From the NCBI GenBank assembly GCA_017629215.1, contig JAGBXP010000025.1, positions 1 through 61,514 on the forward strand: DNA of 61,514 nucleotides. The letters run 5' to 3'. Position numbers and translations under genes: made by a program. The stretch is from a bacterium. GTDB lineage: Bacteria > Cyanobacteriota > Vampirovibrionia > Gastranaerophilales > Gastranaerophilaceae. Numbering within the stretch: position 1 is the stretch's first letter; each line of letters opens with the position of its first letter. The notes below the pieces were generated by a model. It saw only the letters and a list, made by a program, of their open reading frames with translations. It did not search any database and was not told the DNA's origin. Shown piece by piece: positions 33,805 through 43,999 of the stretch.

Positions 33805-35844
33805 ATGTCTAATCAACTTGATAAATTAAAAAATAGTATAAAACAAGAGTACTTAAAGAAATTTGAATCAAACCTGATGAAAACATCAGGTTTTATTCCA
33901 GTTGATAAAAGACAAGAAGATTTTTGGGTTATTTTAGATAAGGACAAGCTAAATAATAAGGCACAAATAGAAGCTTTAATAAAAGAACAGATTTCAGGCT
34001 TAGGACTCAAATTTATACCTATAGACTCTTCAGATTTTTCTTTTTTAATAAATTCATTAGAGAATACTACAACTGTTGAAACCAAACCTTCAAACGAGAC
34101 TTTGGAAAAAGAGCCTTCAGCTGAAGAGATGTTAGTAAGCATTGGATGGTTAACAAGAGAACAATTAAATGAGTCTTTAGCAGAAGCAAATAACAAAAAA
34201 ATTCCATTAGATGCAGTTTTGTACGCAAAAGAATATTTGTCTTATGAAAGAGTAGTTTCTTATTTAAAGAAAAAATATGGTTGTGAAGTAATTTCGAAGA
34301 GCAATATAGTTGTTGACACAATGATTTTAAAAATGCTACCTGATGACTTTGTTTCAAAAAAACAAGTTATTATAATGTCAATGGAGGGTAGCAAATTAGC
34401 AGTAGCGATGGTTAACCCTGAGGATAAATATACAATTCGTGAGATTTCGTTATCAACAGGTAGACCTCTCAATGTTTACACAATACCATATTTTGAATAT
34501 GAAAATTATCTCAAAGAATTTGAGTTATTAAAGAAATCTGAACAGCATGCTCGTGAGACTGAACGCATTATTCAAAGTATTGAAGAAGAAAATGCTCAAT
34601 ATAATCAAGAGGATACTCTATGGACTCAGGTAGAAAAAGAGCTTCAGGATGCAAGTGGTAATGTAGCAAAGTTTGTATATAAGATTATAACAGACGCAAT
34701 TGATGCTAAGGCCTCTGATATACATATTGAACCACGAATTGGTTATTATGTAGTGCGTTTGCGTTCAGATGGTATTTTAAAGAAGGTTTTAGATATCCCT
34801 GGTAGTATTGAACAAGCTGTAATTACTCGTTTTAAGGTTCTAGCAAGGATGAATATTGCAGAACATAGACGTCCACAAGACGGTACTTTTTCTATCAAAT
34901 ATGGTGATAGAATGTATGATTTCCGTATAAATACTTTGCCTGTGTCTGGAAAAGAAAAAGTCGTAATTCGTATTCTTGCACCTGCAGTAAGTTTAAAGAC
35001 AGCTGGTGATCAAATTAAGATTGCAGGTGCTTCAGAGGATGATATTAATAAAATCCAAGATATGATACAATCACCAAATGGTATTATTTTAACCTCTGGT
35101 CCAACGGGTTCTGGTAAAACAACAACTTTATATACTATTTTGAAAGCGTTAAATAAAGAAGATGTTAATATAACTACAATTGAGGATCCGATAGAAATCA
35201 AATTAGAAGGTATTAACCAATCTCAGGTTAATGCAAAAGCTGATATCACATTTGCATCTTGTATGAGAGCTATTTTACGTCAAGACCCTGATATTATATT
35301 AGTTGGTGAAATTCGGGACTTTGAGACATTAGAAGTTGCTATTTCTGCAGCATTAACTGGGCACTTAGTATTAAGTACTGTTCACACAAACTCAGCAGCT
35401 GCAACAGTTACTCGTTTAATAGAAATGGGTGCAAAAGATTACTTGGTATCTTCAACATTAACAGGTGTAATCGCTCAACGTCTTGTAAGACGATTATGTG
35501 ATAACTGTAAAGAAGCTTATATTCCAACAGAAGAAGAAGCTAGACATATATCTGCAAATATAGAAGTTCAAAATAGATTAATGCAAACTAAGCTTTATAG
35601 AAAAAAAGGCTGTAAAGAATGTGGATATCTAGGCTATACAGGACGTATTGGTATATATGAAGTAATGCCAATTACGCGTGAGATTAAGAAGCTTATAGCC
35701 CAAGGAGCTCACGATATTGAAATTGAAGAAGCAGCAGTGGCTGTAGGAATGAAAACCTTAAAAGAATCTTGTTTAAATCACATTTTAGAAGGAAATACAT
35801 CTTCAAGTGAATTTATAAGAGTTTTAGGTTACGCAAATGAATAG
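33805..35844 (+). CDS. gspE: GspE/PilB-type secretion/pilus assembly ATPase
   Basis: 679 residues. An MshEN/GspE N-terminal domain occupies ~100-245. The ATPase core has Walker A GPTGSGKTT, the Asp box (TTIEDPIE), Walker B DPDIILVGEIRD and the His box (TGHLVLSTVHTNSA). A zinc-binding pair of CxxC motifs (CDNC and CKEC) completes the family. It powers pseudopilus or pilus extension from the cytoplasm. It starts 8 bases after the secretin stop. Confidence 0.95.
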   Translation: MSNQLDKLKNSIKQEYLKKFESNLMKTSGFIPVDKRQEDFWVILDKDKLNNKAQIEALIKEQISGLGLKFIPIDSSDFSFLINSLENTTTVETKPSNETLEKEPSAEEMLVSIGWLTREQLNESLAEANNKKIPLDAVLYAKEYLSYERVVSYLKKKYGCEVISKSNIVVDTMILKMLPDDFVSKKQVIIMSMEGSKLAVAMVNPEDKYTIREISLSTGRPLNVYTIPYFEYENYLKEFELLKKSEQHARETERIIQSIEEENAQYNQEDTLWTQVEKELQDASGNVAKFVYKIITDAIDAKASDIHIEPRIGYYVVRLRSDGILKKVLDIPGSIEQAVITRFKVLARMNIAEHRRPQDGTFSIKYGDRMYDFRINTLPVSGKEKVVIRILAPAVSLKTAGDQIKIAGASEDDINKIQDMIQSPNGIILTSGPTGSGKTTTLYTILKALNKEDVNITTIEDPIEIKLEGINQSQVNAKADITFASCMRAILRQDPDIILVGEIRDFETLEVAISAALTGHLVLSTVHTNSAAATVTRLIEMGAKDYLVSSTLTGVIAQRLVRRLCDNCKEAYIPTEEEARHISANIEVQNRLMQTKLYRKKGCKECGYLGYTGRIGIYEVMPITREIKKLIAQGAHDIEIEEAAVAVGMKTLKESCLNHILEGNTSSSEFIRVLGYANE

Positions 35845-35874
35845 AAATTTTTATAATAAAAGAAAGGTAAACTG

Positions 35875-37074
35875 ATGCCAATATATAGTTATAAAGCTCT
35901 AAAGCAAGGAAAAGAAGTTGTACGTGGAGAAGTTACGGCATTAAACCAGAAAGAAGCTCGGGATATTATTCGTAAAATGGGCTTAGTACCTACAGAAGTT
36001 AACGAGTTTAGAGAGACTGCAAAGAAGAAAAAAGTTAATATTACATCTCTTTCGTTAACAGAGAAAATTGATTTTATTTCAACATTACAAATATTACTAC
36101 AATCAGGTATTCCTGCTGTAGAATCTTTAATGTTTATGGAACAAGAAGCAGCTAAACCGAAAATTCGAGAGATTTCTAAAGTATTAAAAACCCAAATCAT
36201 GGCTGGTTCAACTTTTGCTGATACATTAGCAAGATATCCGAATGTTTTTGGTTATATATTTATTGGTCTAGTTAAAGCAGGTGAGGAAGCTGGTGAACTT
36301 GAAAAAACTTTAGGACGTATTCACGAGCTATTAACAAAACAAGAAAATATTAAAAGTAAAGTAATTGGTACGTTGATGTATCCAATGTTTGTAATTATTT
36401 TGGCGATTTTAATCATATTAGTCATGCTTATCTTCGTATTCCCTGCATTTAAAGGAATGTTTGAACAACAAGATAAAGCTTTACCTGCGATTACAGCAGC
36501 GATGATTAATGCAGGAGACTTCTTAAAGGTATATTGGTATACAATACCATTATTTGTAGCAGCTTTTGTTGTATTGTGTATTGTATGTGTAAGATGGCAA
36601 CCTGCAAAGATTGCTCTTGATAAACTTGTTTTAAAAATACCTTTATTAAATAATCTTATATTATATTCTAGTTACTCAAACTTTTTATCAGTTTTTAGTG
36701 TTTCTTATGATGCAGGTATTCCAATTGTAGACTGCCTACACTTAGGAGTAATCACTCTTACTAATGAAGTTTTGAGAACTAAAATAGGTAGTGCTATTGT
36801 AAAAGTACAACAAGGTCTGCAAGTATCACAAGCATTAAAATCTACAAACATTGTACCTAGAATGCTATTATTTATGATATCAACAGGTGAACAATCAGGT
36901 CGTTTGGGTGTAATGTTACAAAAAGGTGTTAATTTCTTAGATAAAACGTTAGATGGTGTAATTGATACTTTGACAAAGATGATTGAGCCAATTATGCTTA
37001 TTGTTATTGGTTCTATAGTACTTGTAATGGCATTAGCATTATACTTACCACTCTTCCAGTCTTATATGTCATAG
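35875..37074 (+). CDS. gspF: GspF/PilC-type inner-membrane platform protein
   Basis: 399 residues with the duplicated T2SSF domain (STLQILLQSGIPAVESL and LSVFSVSYDAGIPIVDCL) and three main membrane segments. The conserved GEEAGELEKTL and STGEQSGRLGVML pairs are present. It anchors the ATPase and builds the pilin platform. AGAAAGG precedes the ATG. Length is normal. Confidence 0.95.
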   Translation: MPIYSYKALKQGKEVVRGEVTALNQKEARDIIRKMGLVPTEVNEFRETAKKKKVNITSLSLTEKIDFISTLQILLQSGIPAVESLMFMEQEAAKPKIREISKVLKTQIMAGSTFADTLARYPNVFGYIFIGLVKAGEEAGELEKTLGRIHELLTKQENIKSKVIGTLMYPMFVIILAILIILVMLIFVFPAFKGMFEQQDKALPAITAAMINAGDFLKVYWYTIPLFVAAFVVLCIVCVRWQPAKIALDKLVLKIPLLNNLILYSSYSNFLSVFSVSYDAGIPIVDCLHLGVITLTNEVLRTKIGSAIVKVQQGLQVSQALKSTNIVPRMLLFMISTGEQSGRLGVMLQKGVNFLDKTLDGVIDTLTKMIEPIMLIVIGSIVLVMALALYLPLFQSYMS

Positions 37075-37127
37075 GATTGATAGAGATTATTAAAAATATA
37101 AACTTTAGAATAGAAAAGCGAGGCATA

Positions 37128-37409
37128 ATGAAAAATAATGAAATTCTTGAGTTAACAAGTTCGGCATGGTCAGAAAAAGTATATATTGAGACCTCAGAAC
37201 ATATAATAACTGGTCATATTTTCATGCCTAAGATTGGAAAAAAAAGTAGACTATTATCAGAAGTTTTGAATGGTAATAAATCATTTTTAGCTGTTAAAAA
37301 TTGTACTATTGAATACAAACTTCAACCTTCAAGAAATATTAACGAATATGATTTTATGCAAGTTAATATTTCATCTATATTATTAATGAGACCATTGAGT
37401 GATGACTAA
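37128..37409 (+). CDS. Small protein of unknown function in the secretion operon
   Basis: 93 residues from ATG 37128, chosen because GAGG lies just upstream; the frame is open from a TTG at 37077. It is beta-rich (KVYIETSEHIITGHIFMP) with the motif RLLSEVLNGNKSFLAVKNC. This two-part shape, a strand followed by a loop asking for a surface value, is seen in small uncharacterised regulatory domains, but I cannot name the family with confidence. It overlaps the next gene by 8 bases. Confidence 0.65.
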   Translation: MKNNEILELTSSAWSEKVYIETSEHIITGHIFMPKIGKKSRLLSEVLNGNKSFLAVKNCTIEYKLQPSRNINEYDFMQVNISSILLMRPLSDD

Positions 37410-38220
37410 AATATATGTAATTACAGGAGCTACTTCAGGAATAGGTAAAGCTTTAGTAGAAATTTTAGCTAAGGATTCTATTGTTTTTGCAGGATATCGT
37501 TCAGAAGAAAAAGGCTCAGAATTAGCGAAGATTTCAGAAAATATTTATCCATTCTTTGTTGATTATGAAAGACCAGAGACAATACCTGGTGCTGTTGAAT
37601 ATATAAGAAGCAAGGCTGAAAGAATTGATAGATTAATAAATATAGCAGGTTGCGTTGTCGCTGGACCATTTGAAAAGCTTTCTATTAATGAAATACGCAG
37701 GCAATTTAATGTAAATGTATTTGGACATATTGAAATAACACAAGGGCTTATTGACAAACTTGATAATGGAAAAATTATTAATGTAAGCTCAATGGCAAGT
37801 TTTGGGATTTTTCCATTCATATCACCATATTGTGCTTCAAAAAGATGTTTAGATATGTTTTTCAATTCGTTAATGTATGAAAATAAACGTAATATTAAGG
37901 TAATTTCAATAAAACCAGGAGTAATATCTACTCCTTTATGGGGAAAATCAATCAAAGAAAATTCTACATTAATGCAAAATTGTGAAGGCTATGAAGAAGA
38001 AATGAATTTTATTGCAAAAAACGCCATGAAAAACGAAACACACGGACTTTCTACTGATGAAGTAGTAAAAACTATTTTAAGAGTGGATAAACTTAATAAT
38101 CCTAAAACAAGCTATTTAGTTGGTAAAGATGCTTTTTTTGCAAGTTTAGTTTCAAGATTACCACAAGATTTTATCAATAAGCTCGTTCGTTTTGGTCTAA
38201 GAATTAGAATGAAAAGATAG
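37402..38220 (+). CDS. Short-chain dehydrogenase/reductase
   Basis: 272 residues from ATG 37402. The NAD(P)-binding loop is TGATSGIG, the NxAG motif is NIAG, and the catalytic set is Ser (VSSMASFG) with Y-C-A-S-K. It belongs to the classical SDR family; the long C-terminus resembles those acting on lipid or sterol-like substrates, though the substrate is unknown. Overlap with the small gene upstream puts it at the end of the secretion operon, where no obvious link is apparent. Confidence 0.9.
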   Translation: MTKIYVITGATSGIGKALVEILAKDSIVFAGYRSEEKGSELAKISENIYPFFVDYERPETIPGAVEYIRSKAERIDRLINIAGCVVAGPFEKLSINEIRRQFNVNVFGHIEITQGLIDKLDNGKIINVSSMASFGIFPFISPYCASKRCLDMFFNSLMYENKRNIKVISIKPGVISTPLWGKSIKENSTLMQNCEGYEEEMNFIAKNAMKNETHGLSTDEVVKTILRVDKLNNPKTSYLVGKDAFFASLVSRLPQDFINKLVRFGLRIRMKR

Positions 38221-38419
38221 TCGAGAACAACTCTTTAATATAGCTATATTGCTGGGTTTCACTCAGCCTACTTAATAGTGTTGTGATTTTTTCTTGAATG
38301 CAGGTAACTCGATTTGTATACTTTTGTAAATTTTTTTTAAAATTAGAGCAATAAAAAAAATTCACAGGTTTTATCTTCAGCATATAAAAAGAAAAAATAT
38401 ATAAAAGGAGTACAAATTT

Positions 38420-39727
38420 ATGAACATCAATTCTCAACCAATTTCTTTAGTAAGAAAAAACCTAATGAACACAGATTCTACAGTAACTAATCCAGAAAAA
38501 CTTGGATTAAGATTGCTTTCAGATAGTAATGAATCAGATACTTTTACTAAATCTTCTGAAAATCAAGAAAATAATGTAGCATTTAAAGGCTTTTTAAGTG
38601 CTATTCCCCAAAAAGCTAAGTCTTTTGTTCGTGTGTTTGCATTGGCAGTACCACTTGCTGTAGCTCCATTAATGCAATCTTGTGAAGAACCATTAATTAA
38701 TATTGAACAAACTACAGTTGTAGATTTAAGAAATATGGAAGAGATGCAAGCTCGCATGAATGCTTTATTAGAGCAATTAGTTGCACAAGGTGCGTTGAAC
38801 AATCAAACTCAGGAAGAAATAAAGAATTTAATTGAGTTATGGATGGCGCAGTATAATCAAGATCAGCTTACTGAACAAGAACTTTTAGATAAAATAAAAG
38901 ATTTACTTTCTGAAAATAATGAAATATCTAATGCTATTCTTAATCAACTTATAGCTAATGGTCTTTCTCAAGAAGAAGCGAATGCTAAACTTCAAGCGAT
39001 TCTTGATAAACTTGAAAATGGAGAATTAACAGCTCAACAAGCTATAAATCAAATTTTAGCATTATTAGCTAATATTGACGCTACATTAACAGATATTTTA
39101 GAAAGATTTGATATCGTAATTGAAAAATTAGATAGTATGAATGAAAATATGAATGAACAAACTGAATATTGGAACACTGCATTAGCATATATGAGTAATA
39201 TGAGTGGTGTTTTAAGTAATATTAGAGATAATCAACAAGCTACAAATGCTTACTTAGATGCTATTAGAAACGATATGTATACTGTCAAAACAAATCAAAC
39301 TCTATCAAATAATTACTTACAAATCTTAGTTCAAAAGGCTGATCAGATTGAAGTTGCTATAAGAGAGATTGAAAACGGTGGAAGTTTGACTAAGGAAGAA
39401 TTACTTGAAGCCTTAGAACAAACTGATGCAAGAAGAGCTGATGAATTAAGAGAATTCTTAGCTGAATATGGTGTTGATACTTCAACAATACCAGAGATTA
39501 TGAATTTACTAAGAGCAGAAATTCAAGATAGAATTGATAATGCTGCAAGACTTGATAGAATTATAGCTTTAGAGGCTCAAATCTTAGATTTCTTACAAAA
39601 TGGACAATTAGACAGAGATAACGACCAAGCTAAATTAGATCGAATTATAGAACTTTTAAATCAATTTATTAGCTCAGGTGGATCAAATGAAGGTGTTATC
39701 GAAGATTTAGAAGATTTATTTTCATAA
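38420..39727 (+). CDS. Long helical/coiled-coil protein with internal lipobox-like signal
   Basis: 435 residues. The first ~66 are polar and disordered-looking and end in VAFKG (53-57). A basic patch and hydrophobic stretch follow (FALAVPLAVAPL, ~72-84), then LMQSC with Cys88, a lipobox in form but placed unusually far in. The remaining ~345 residues are Gln/Asn/Glu/Leu-rich heptad-like helix, as in tail-fibre, S-layer-associated or methyl-accepting proteins. AAAGGAG precedes the ATG and a strong terminator follows, so it is monocistronic and expressed. Function unknown. Confidence 0.7.
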   Translation: MNINSQPISLVRKNLMNTDSTVTNPEKLGLRLLSDSNESDTFTKSSENQENNVAFKGFLSAIPQKAKSFVRVFALAVPLAVAPLMQSCEEPLINIEQTTVVDLRNMEEMQARMNALLEQLVAQGALNNQTQEEIKNLIELWMAQYNQDQLTEQELLDKIKDLLSENNEISNAILNQLIANGLSQEEANAKLQAILDKLENGELTAQQAINQILALLANIDATLTDILERFDIVIEKLDSMNENMNEQTEYWNTALAYMSNMSGVLSNIRDNQQATNAYLDAIRNDMYTVKTNQTLSNNYLQILVQKADQIEVAIREIENGGSLTKEELLEALEQTDARRADELREFLAEYGVDTSTIPEIMNLLRAEIQDRIDNAARLDRIIALEAQILDFLQNGQLDRDNDQAKLDRIIELLNQFISSGGSNEGVIEDLEDLFS

Positions 39728-39758
39728 AAACAAAACATACGACTCCTTTCATAAAAAG

Positions 39759-39796
39759 CGAGGATGATTTACAAAAATCATCCTCGTTTCGTTTTT
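39759..39796 (+). terminator. Strong Rho-independent terminator
   Basis: A perfect 12-base stem (CGAGGATGATTT at 39759-39770 with AAATCATCCTCG at 39775-39786) has a 4-base loop and is followed by a T-rich run. Confidence 0.85.
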
Positions 39797-39835
39797 TATT
39801 ATTTTATAATTTTTATTTAGTCTTTAAAATAATGA

Positions 39836-41488
39836 TTATTCAATAGGAGAATAATCTGCAAAAAATCTATAATCTTCCATATTCTTCATCGTTACCATAT
39901 CAGAAATTCTAGCTCCCATTTTCTGAGCTTTCGCAAAGTAAGAGTTTAGAATAAGTAGAGGGAGTGTAAATAAAGTAATTGTTCCAATATACTTAGTAGA
40001 ATTTTTTATTACATCTACTGATTTTGACGATTTCCGTAAATTTATTAAATGCTTCATACCCAATACTGAGCCTAATGAACCAAGCATTAGAGTCATTGGA
40101 TATTTTATTGATTCACCCATTATATCTATTTCATTAGAATAATTTTGAGTGTTTTTTTCTACTTTATAAAGCGTTTTAAATAAATTTCTTTGTAAGCGCT
40201 TGCCATCTCTAAGCTGTTCTGGCGATATTTCGATACCATCCATTGCTTTTGAAATATCTGCACCTGTATAACTATTAGATTTTTTCCAATCTTTATATTC
40301 TTTATTATGAGCAAAAAATTCTTTTAAAAACTTAATAGTGTTTATTTTCTGCCTGTTTTCAAGTTCTATTTCTTCATCGTCAATAGTTTCTATTTTATGT
40401 TTACTAATATAGACTAATTGCTCAGGATTTTGTTTTAATTCTTGTATAGCTTTAAATTTTCCGACATGTGAGGCTCTTCTTTGCGCCCAGTTAGCAAAAA
40501 AAGTTGACCCAGCAAGTGTCGCAATACCTATACCAACAGGTACTGATGACGATTTTAGATTTACAGTTTTTGCCAGGCGTTCATATCCAAGTGTAAATAA
40601 TGACGCTAACGCAAATGAGATTGTTATTAAATTATCAGTTATACGTTTTATTCTTTCAGTATAGCTCTGAGATTTTAAATTCACCTCTTTTATAAGCGTA
40701 TTTAATAATACTTTATCCTTTTTTGCATTCTTTATCTCTTTTTCTGTTAACGGAATATTATATAAAGTTTTATCATTTTTATATTTTTCTCCAAAACTAT
40801 CTCGCTCATTTTCATGGTTCAGAATTTCTTTTGAAGTTTGTATTATTGATTTTATTTCTTGTGATAAATTCTCTTTTACCACCACTTTTTTATCTATTTC
40901 ATCTAAGCTTGGTAAGTTTTGGAAAAATATTGCTCTTTGTTCTTCATCAAGAACAACGAAATTTCTTGGGTCTTGTAATTCTTTTTCCATAGTCTCAAAT
41001 TTTCGTTTTCTATGAATTTTAGACTCTATTTTTGATAAGAATTTATACGCAGGATACGCAGTTAAAATTCCTAAAATACCAGAAGTCATGGTTATTCCCA
41101 TAGAAACTACTTTTTTTGAGGTCGGATATTTTTCTACAACTTTATTAATGTTTTTTTCTATAAATTTTAGTTTTGTAGCAAAATAACCAAGAGTAGCTCC
41201 ACCAACAGCTGCATAACCAAGTCCTAAGTTGGTTGCAGTCTCAAATGCAACTCCAATTTTATTAGAGTTTGATTTTGAGGATTTATCCATTATCTCAAAA
41301 GAGTTTAATAAGATTTTAGCTCTCTGCAAATCATAATCACTGATTTCATCAGGATTTCTTCGCAAATATTCTTGACGCTTTAAGGCATTTAATTCCTTTT
41401 GATCACGCCAAGCTGAGTATTCATTCTTGTATACTTTAGATAAATTATTTGCTTTTATTGTCGACATTATATTTATATTAAACCTCAT
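39836..41488 (-). CDS. Large multi-segment membrane protein of unknown family
   Basis: 550 residues with about six hydrophobic segments in three pairs (near 85-108 and 125-150; 285-305 and 318-338; 465-485 and 505-520), separated by long Lys/Glu-rich helical loops. No signal peptide and no recognisable family. The start is uncertain: ATG 41488 has no ribosome site; ATG 41467 has a GAGG placed too far upstream (15 bases). It diverges from dnaK. It looks like one of the lineage-specific membrane proteins of this genome. Confidence 0.7.
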   Translation of the reverse strand: MRFNINIMSTIKANNLSKVYKNEYSAWRDQKELNALKRQEYLRRNPDEISDYDLQRAKILLNSFEIMDKSSKSNSNKIGVAFETATNLGLGYAAVGGATLGYFATKLKFIEKNINKVVEKYPTSKKVVSMGITMTSGILGILTAYPAYKFLSKIESKIHRKRKFETMEKELQDPRNFVVLDEEQRAIFFQNLPSLDEIDKKVVVKENLSQEIKSIIQTSKEILNHENERDSFGEKYKNDKTLYNIPLTEKEIKNAKKDKVLLNTLIKEVNLKSQSYTERIKRITDNLITISFALASLFTLGYERLAKTVNLKSSSVPVGIGIATLAGSTFFANWAQRRASHVGKFKAIQELKQNPEQLVYISKHKIETIDDEEIELENRQKINTIKFLKEFFAHNKEYKDWKKSNSYTGADISKAMDGIEISPEQLRDGKRLQRNLFKTLYKVEKNTQNYSNEIDIMGESIKYPMTLMLGSLGSVLGMKHLINLRKSSKSVDVIKNSTKYIGTITLFTLPLLILNSYFAKAQKMGARISDMVTMKNMEDYRFFADYSPIE

Positions 41489-41539
41489 AAATTTATAATT
41501 TGCGTTAAATAATTAAGAAATTGTTTATTTTTTAACAAT

Positions 41540-41567
41540 TTGTTGAAAAAAGTGGTTTAATGATAAT
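41540..41567 (+). promoter_or_regulatory. Candidate dnaK promoter
   Basis: TTGTTG (41540-41545), a 16-base spacer and GATAAT (41562-41567), about 75 bases before the ATG. No CIRCE (HrcA-binding) inverted repeat is visible in the leader. Confidence 0.35.
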
Positions 41568-41621
41568 GTAGTATAGAAATAAAATTTCTGAATTTCAATA
41601 TACGATAAGGTAATAATATAA

Positions 41622-43478
<1,857 letters not shown>

Positions 43479-43520
43479 TCGCTAAAATCAATTAAGCAAA
43501 AAATATTCTTGAATAAATAG

Positions 43521-43548
43521 AAAAACCTCGAGAAATCGAGGTTTTTTC
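43521..43548 (+). terminator. dnaK terminator
   Basis: AAAACCTCGA pairs with TCGAGGTTTT around a GAAA loop, followed by a T run. This is a textbook Rho-independent terminator. Confidence 0.9.
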
Positions 43549-43580
43549 GTATTTTCCCATTTTTCCTTTTTCCGCTTGCA

Positions 43581-43609
43581 CTTCTAACGTAAATAAATTA
43601 CGTTAGAAG
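43581..43609. repeat. Perfect 12-bp inverted repeat between dnaK and the RHH gene
   Basis: CTTCTAACGTAA and TTACGTTAGAAG flank a 5-base loop. The T run after it is short (TTTT, plus side), so it is either a second terminator for the plus strand or a minus-strand transcript end for the regulator gene. Confidence 0.6.
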
Positions 43610-43634
43610 TTTTACAAATTCTTTCGTCAGTGAA

Positions 43635-43823
43635 TTAATCCAATAATGCTTCTAAAATAGCAGCATTTTTAGTCGCTATTGTTGAAGATTTTACTCTGCT
43701 TTTGTACATGTAGCTTCGTAATGCTTCTCTAATCAATTCTGAACGTGTACGATTTTCGCCTTCTGCAATTTCGTCAATCTTGCTTAAAAAGCCTTCCGGC
43801 ATTGAAATCAAAACTCTAGCCAT
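43635..43823 (-). CDS. Ribbon-helix-helix (CopG/Arc-type) DNA-binding protein
   Basis: 62 residues: a beta strand (ARVLISMPEG) then two helices (FLSKIDEIAEGENRTRSELIREALRSYMY), the RHH fold that binds DNA as a dimer. It has AAAGGAG before its ATG. Such proteins are often antitoxins or plasmid-type repressors, but no toxin-sized gene is adjacent. A palindrome overlaps its own -10 region, consistent with autoregulation. Confidence 0.85.
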   Translation of the reverse strand: MARVLISMPEGFLSKIDEIAEGENRTRSELIREALRSYMYKSRVKSSTIATKNAAILEALLD

Positions 43824-43845
43824 ATTATATTGCTCCTTTACTTTT

Positions 43846-43872
43846 ATTATACAGATTTAAGATATCCTGTAT
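43846..43872 (-). promoter_or_regulatory. -10 element and overlapping operator-like palindrome of the RHH gene
   Basis: On the minus strand TATAAT occupies 43851-43846. The inverted repeat ATACAG / CTGTAT (43849-43854 and 43867-43872) overlaps and extends upstream of it. RHH repressors usually bind such sites in their own promoters; binding here is inferred. Confidence 0.45.
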
Positions 43873-43936
43873 ATATATAAAGTAATAAACATATAAAAAA
43901 TTGCTATTTTTTTATCAAATGTTAAGAAATCTTAAC

Positions 43937-43975
43937 AAAAACTCCCTAAACCTCAATAGAATTAGGGAGTTTTTA
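43937..43975 (-). terminator. Terminator of the SLH-protein gene
   Basis: AAAACTCCCTAA and TTAGGGAGTTTT form a perfect 12-base stem with A and T runs on both sides, just past the stop of the minus-strand gene. A separate palindrome (TGTTAAG / CTTAACA, 43919-43936) abuts it. Confidence 0.85.
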
Positions 43976-43999
43976 TTTTATACTATTTTACACAAGCTC

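Noticed and set aside
43635-43823. Toxin-antitoxin pair
   Set aside because: The RHH protein could be an antitoxin but no toxin gene is next to it on either side.
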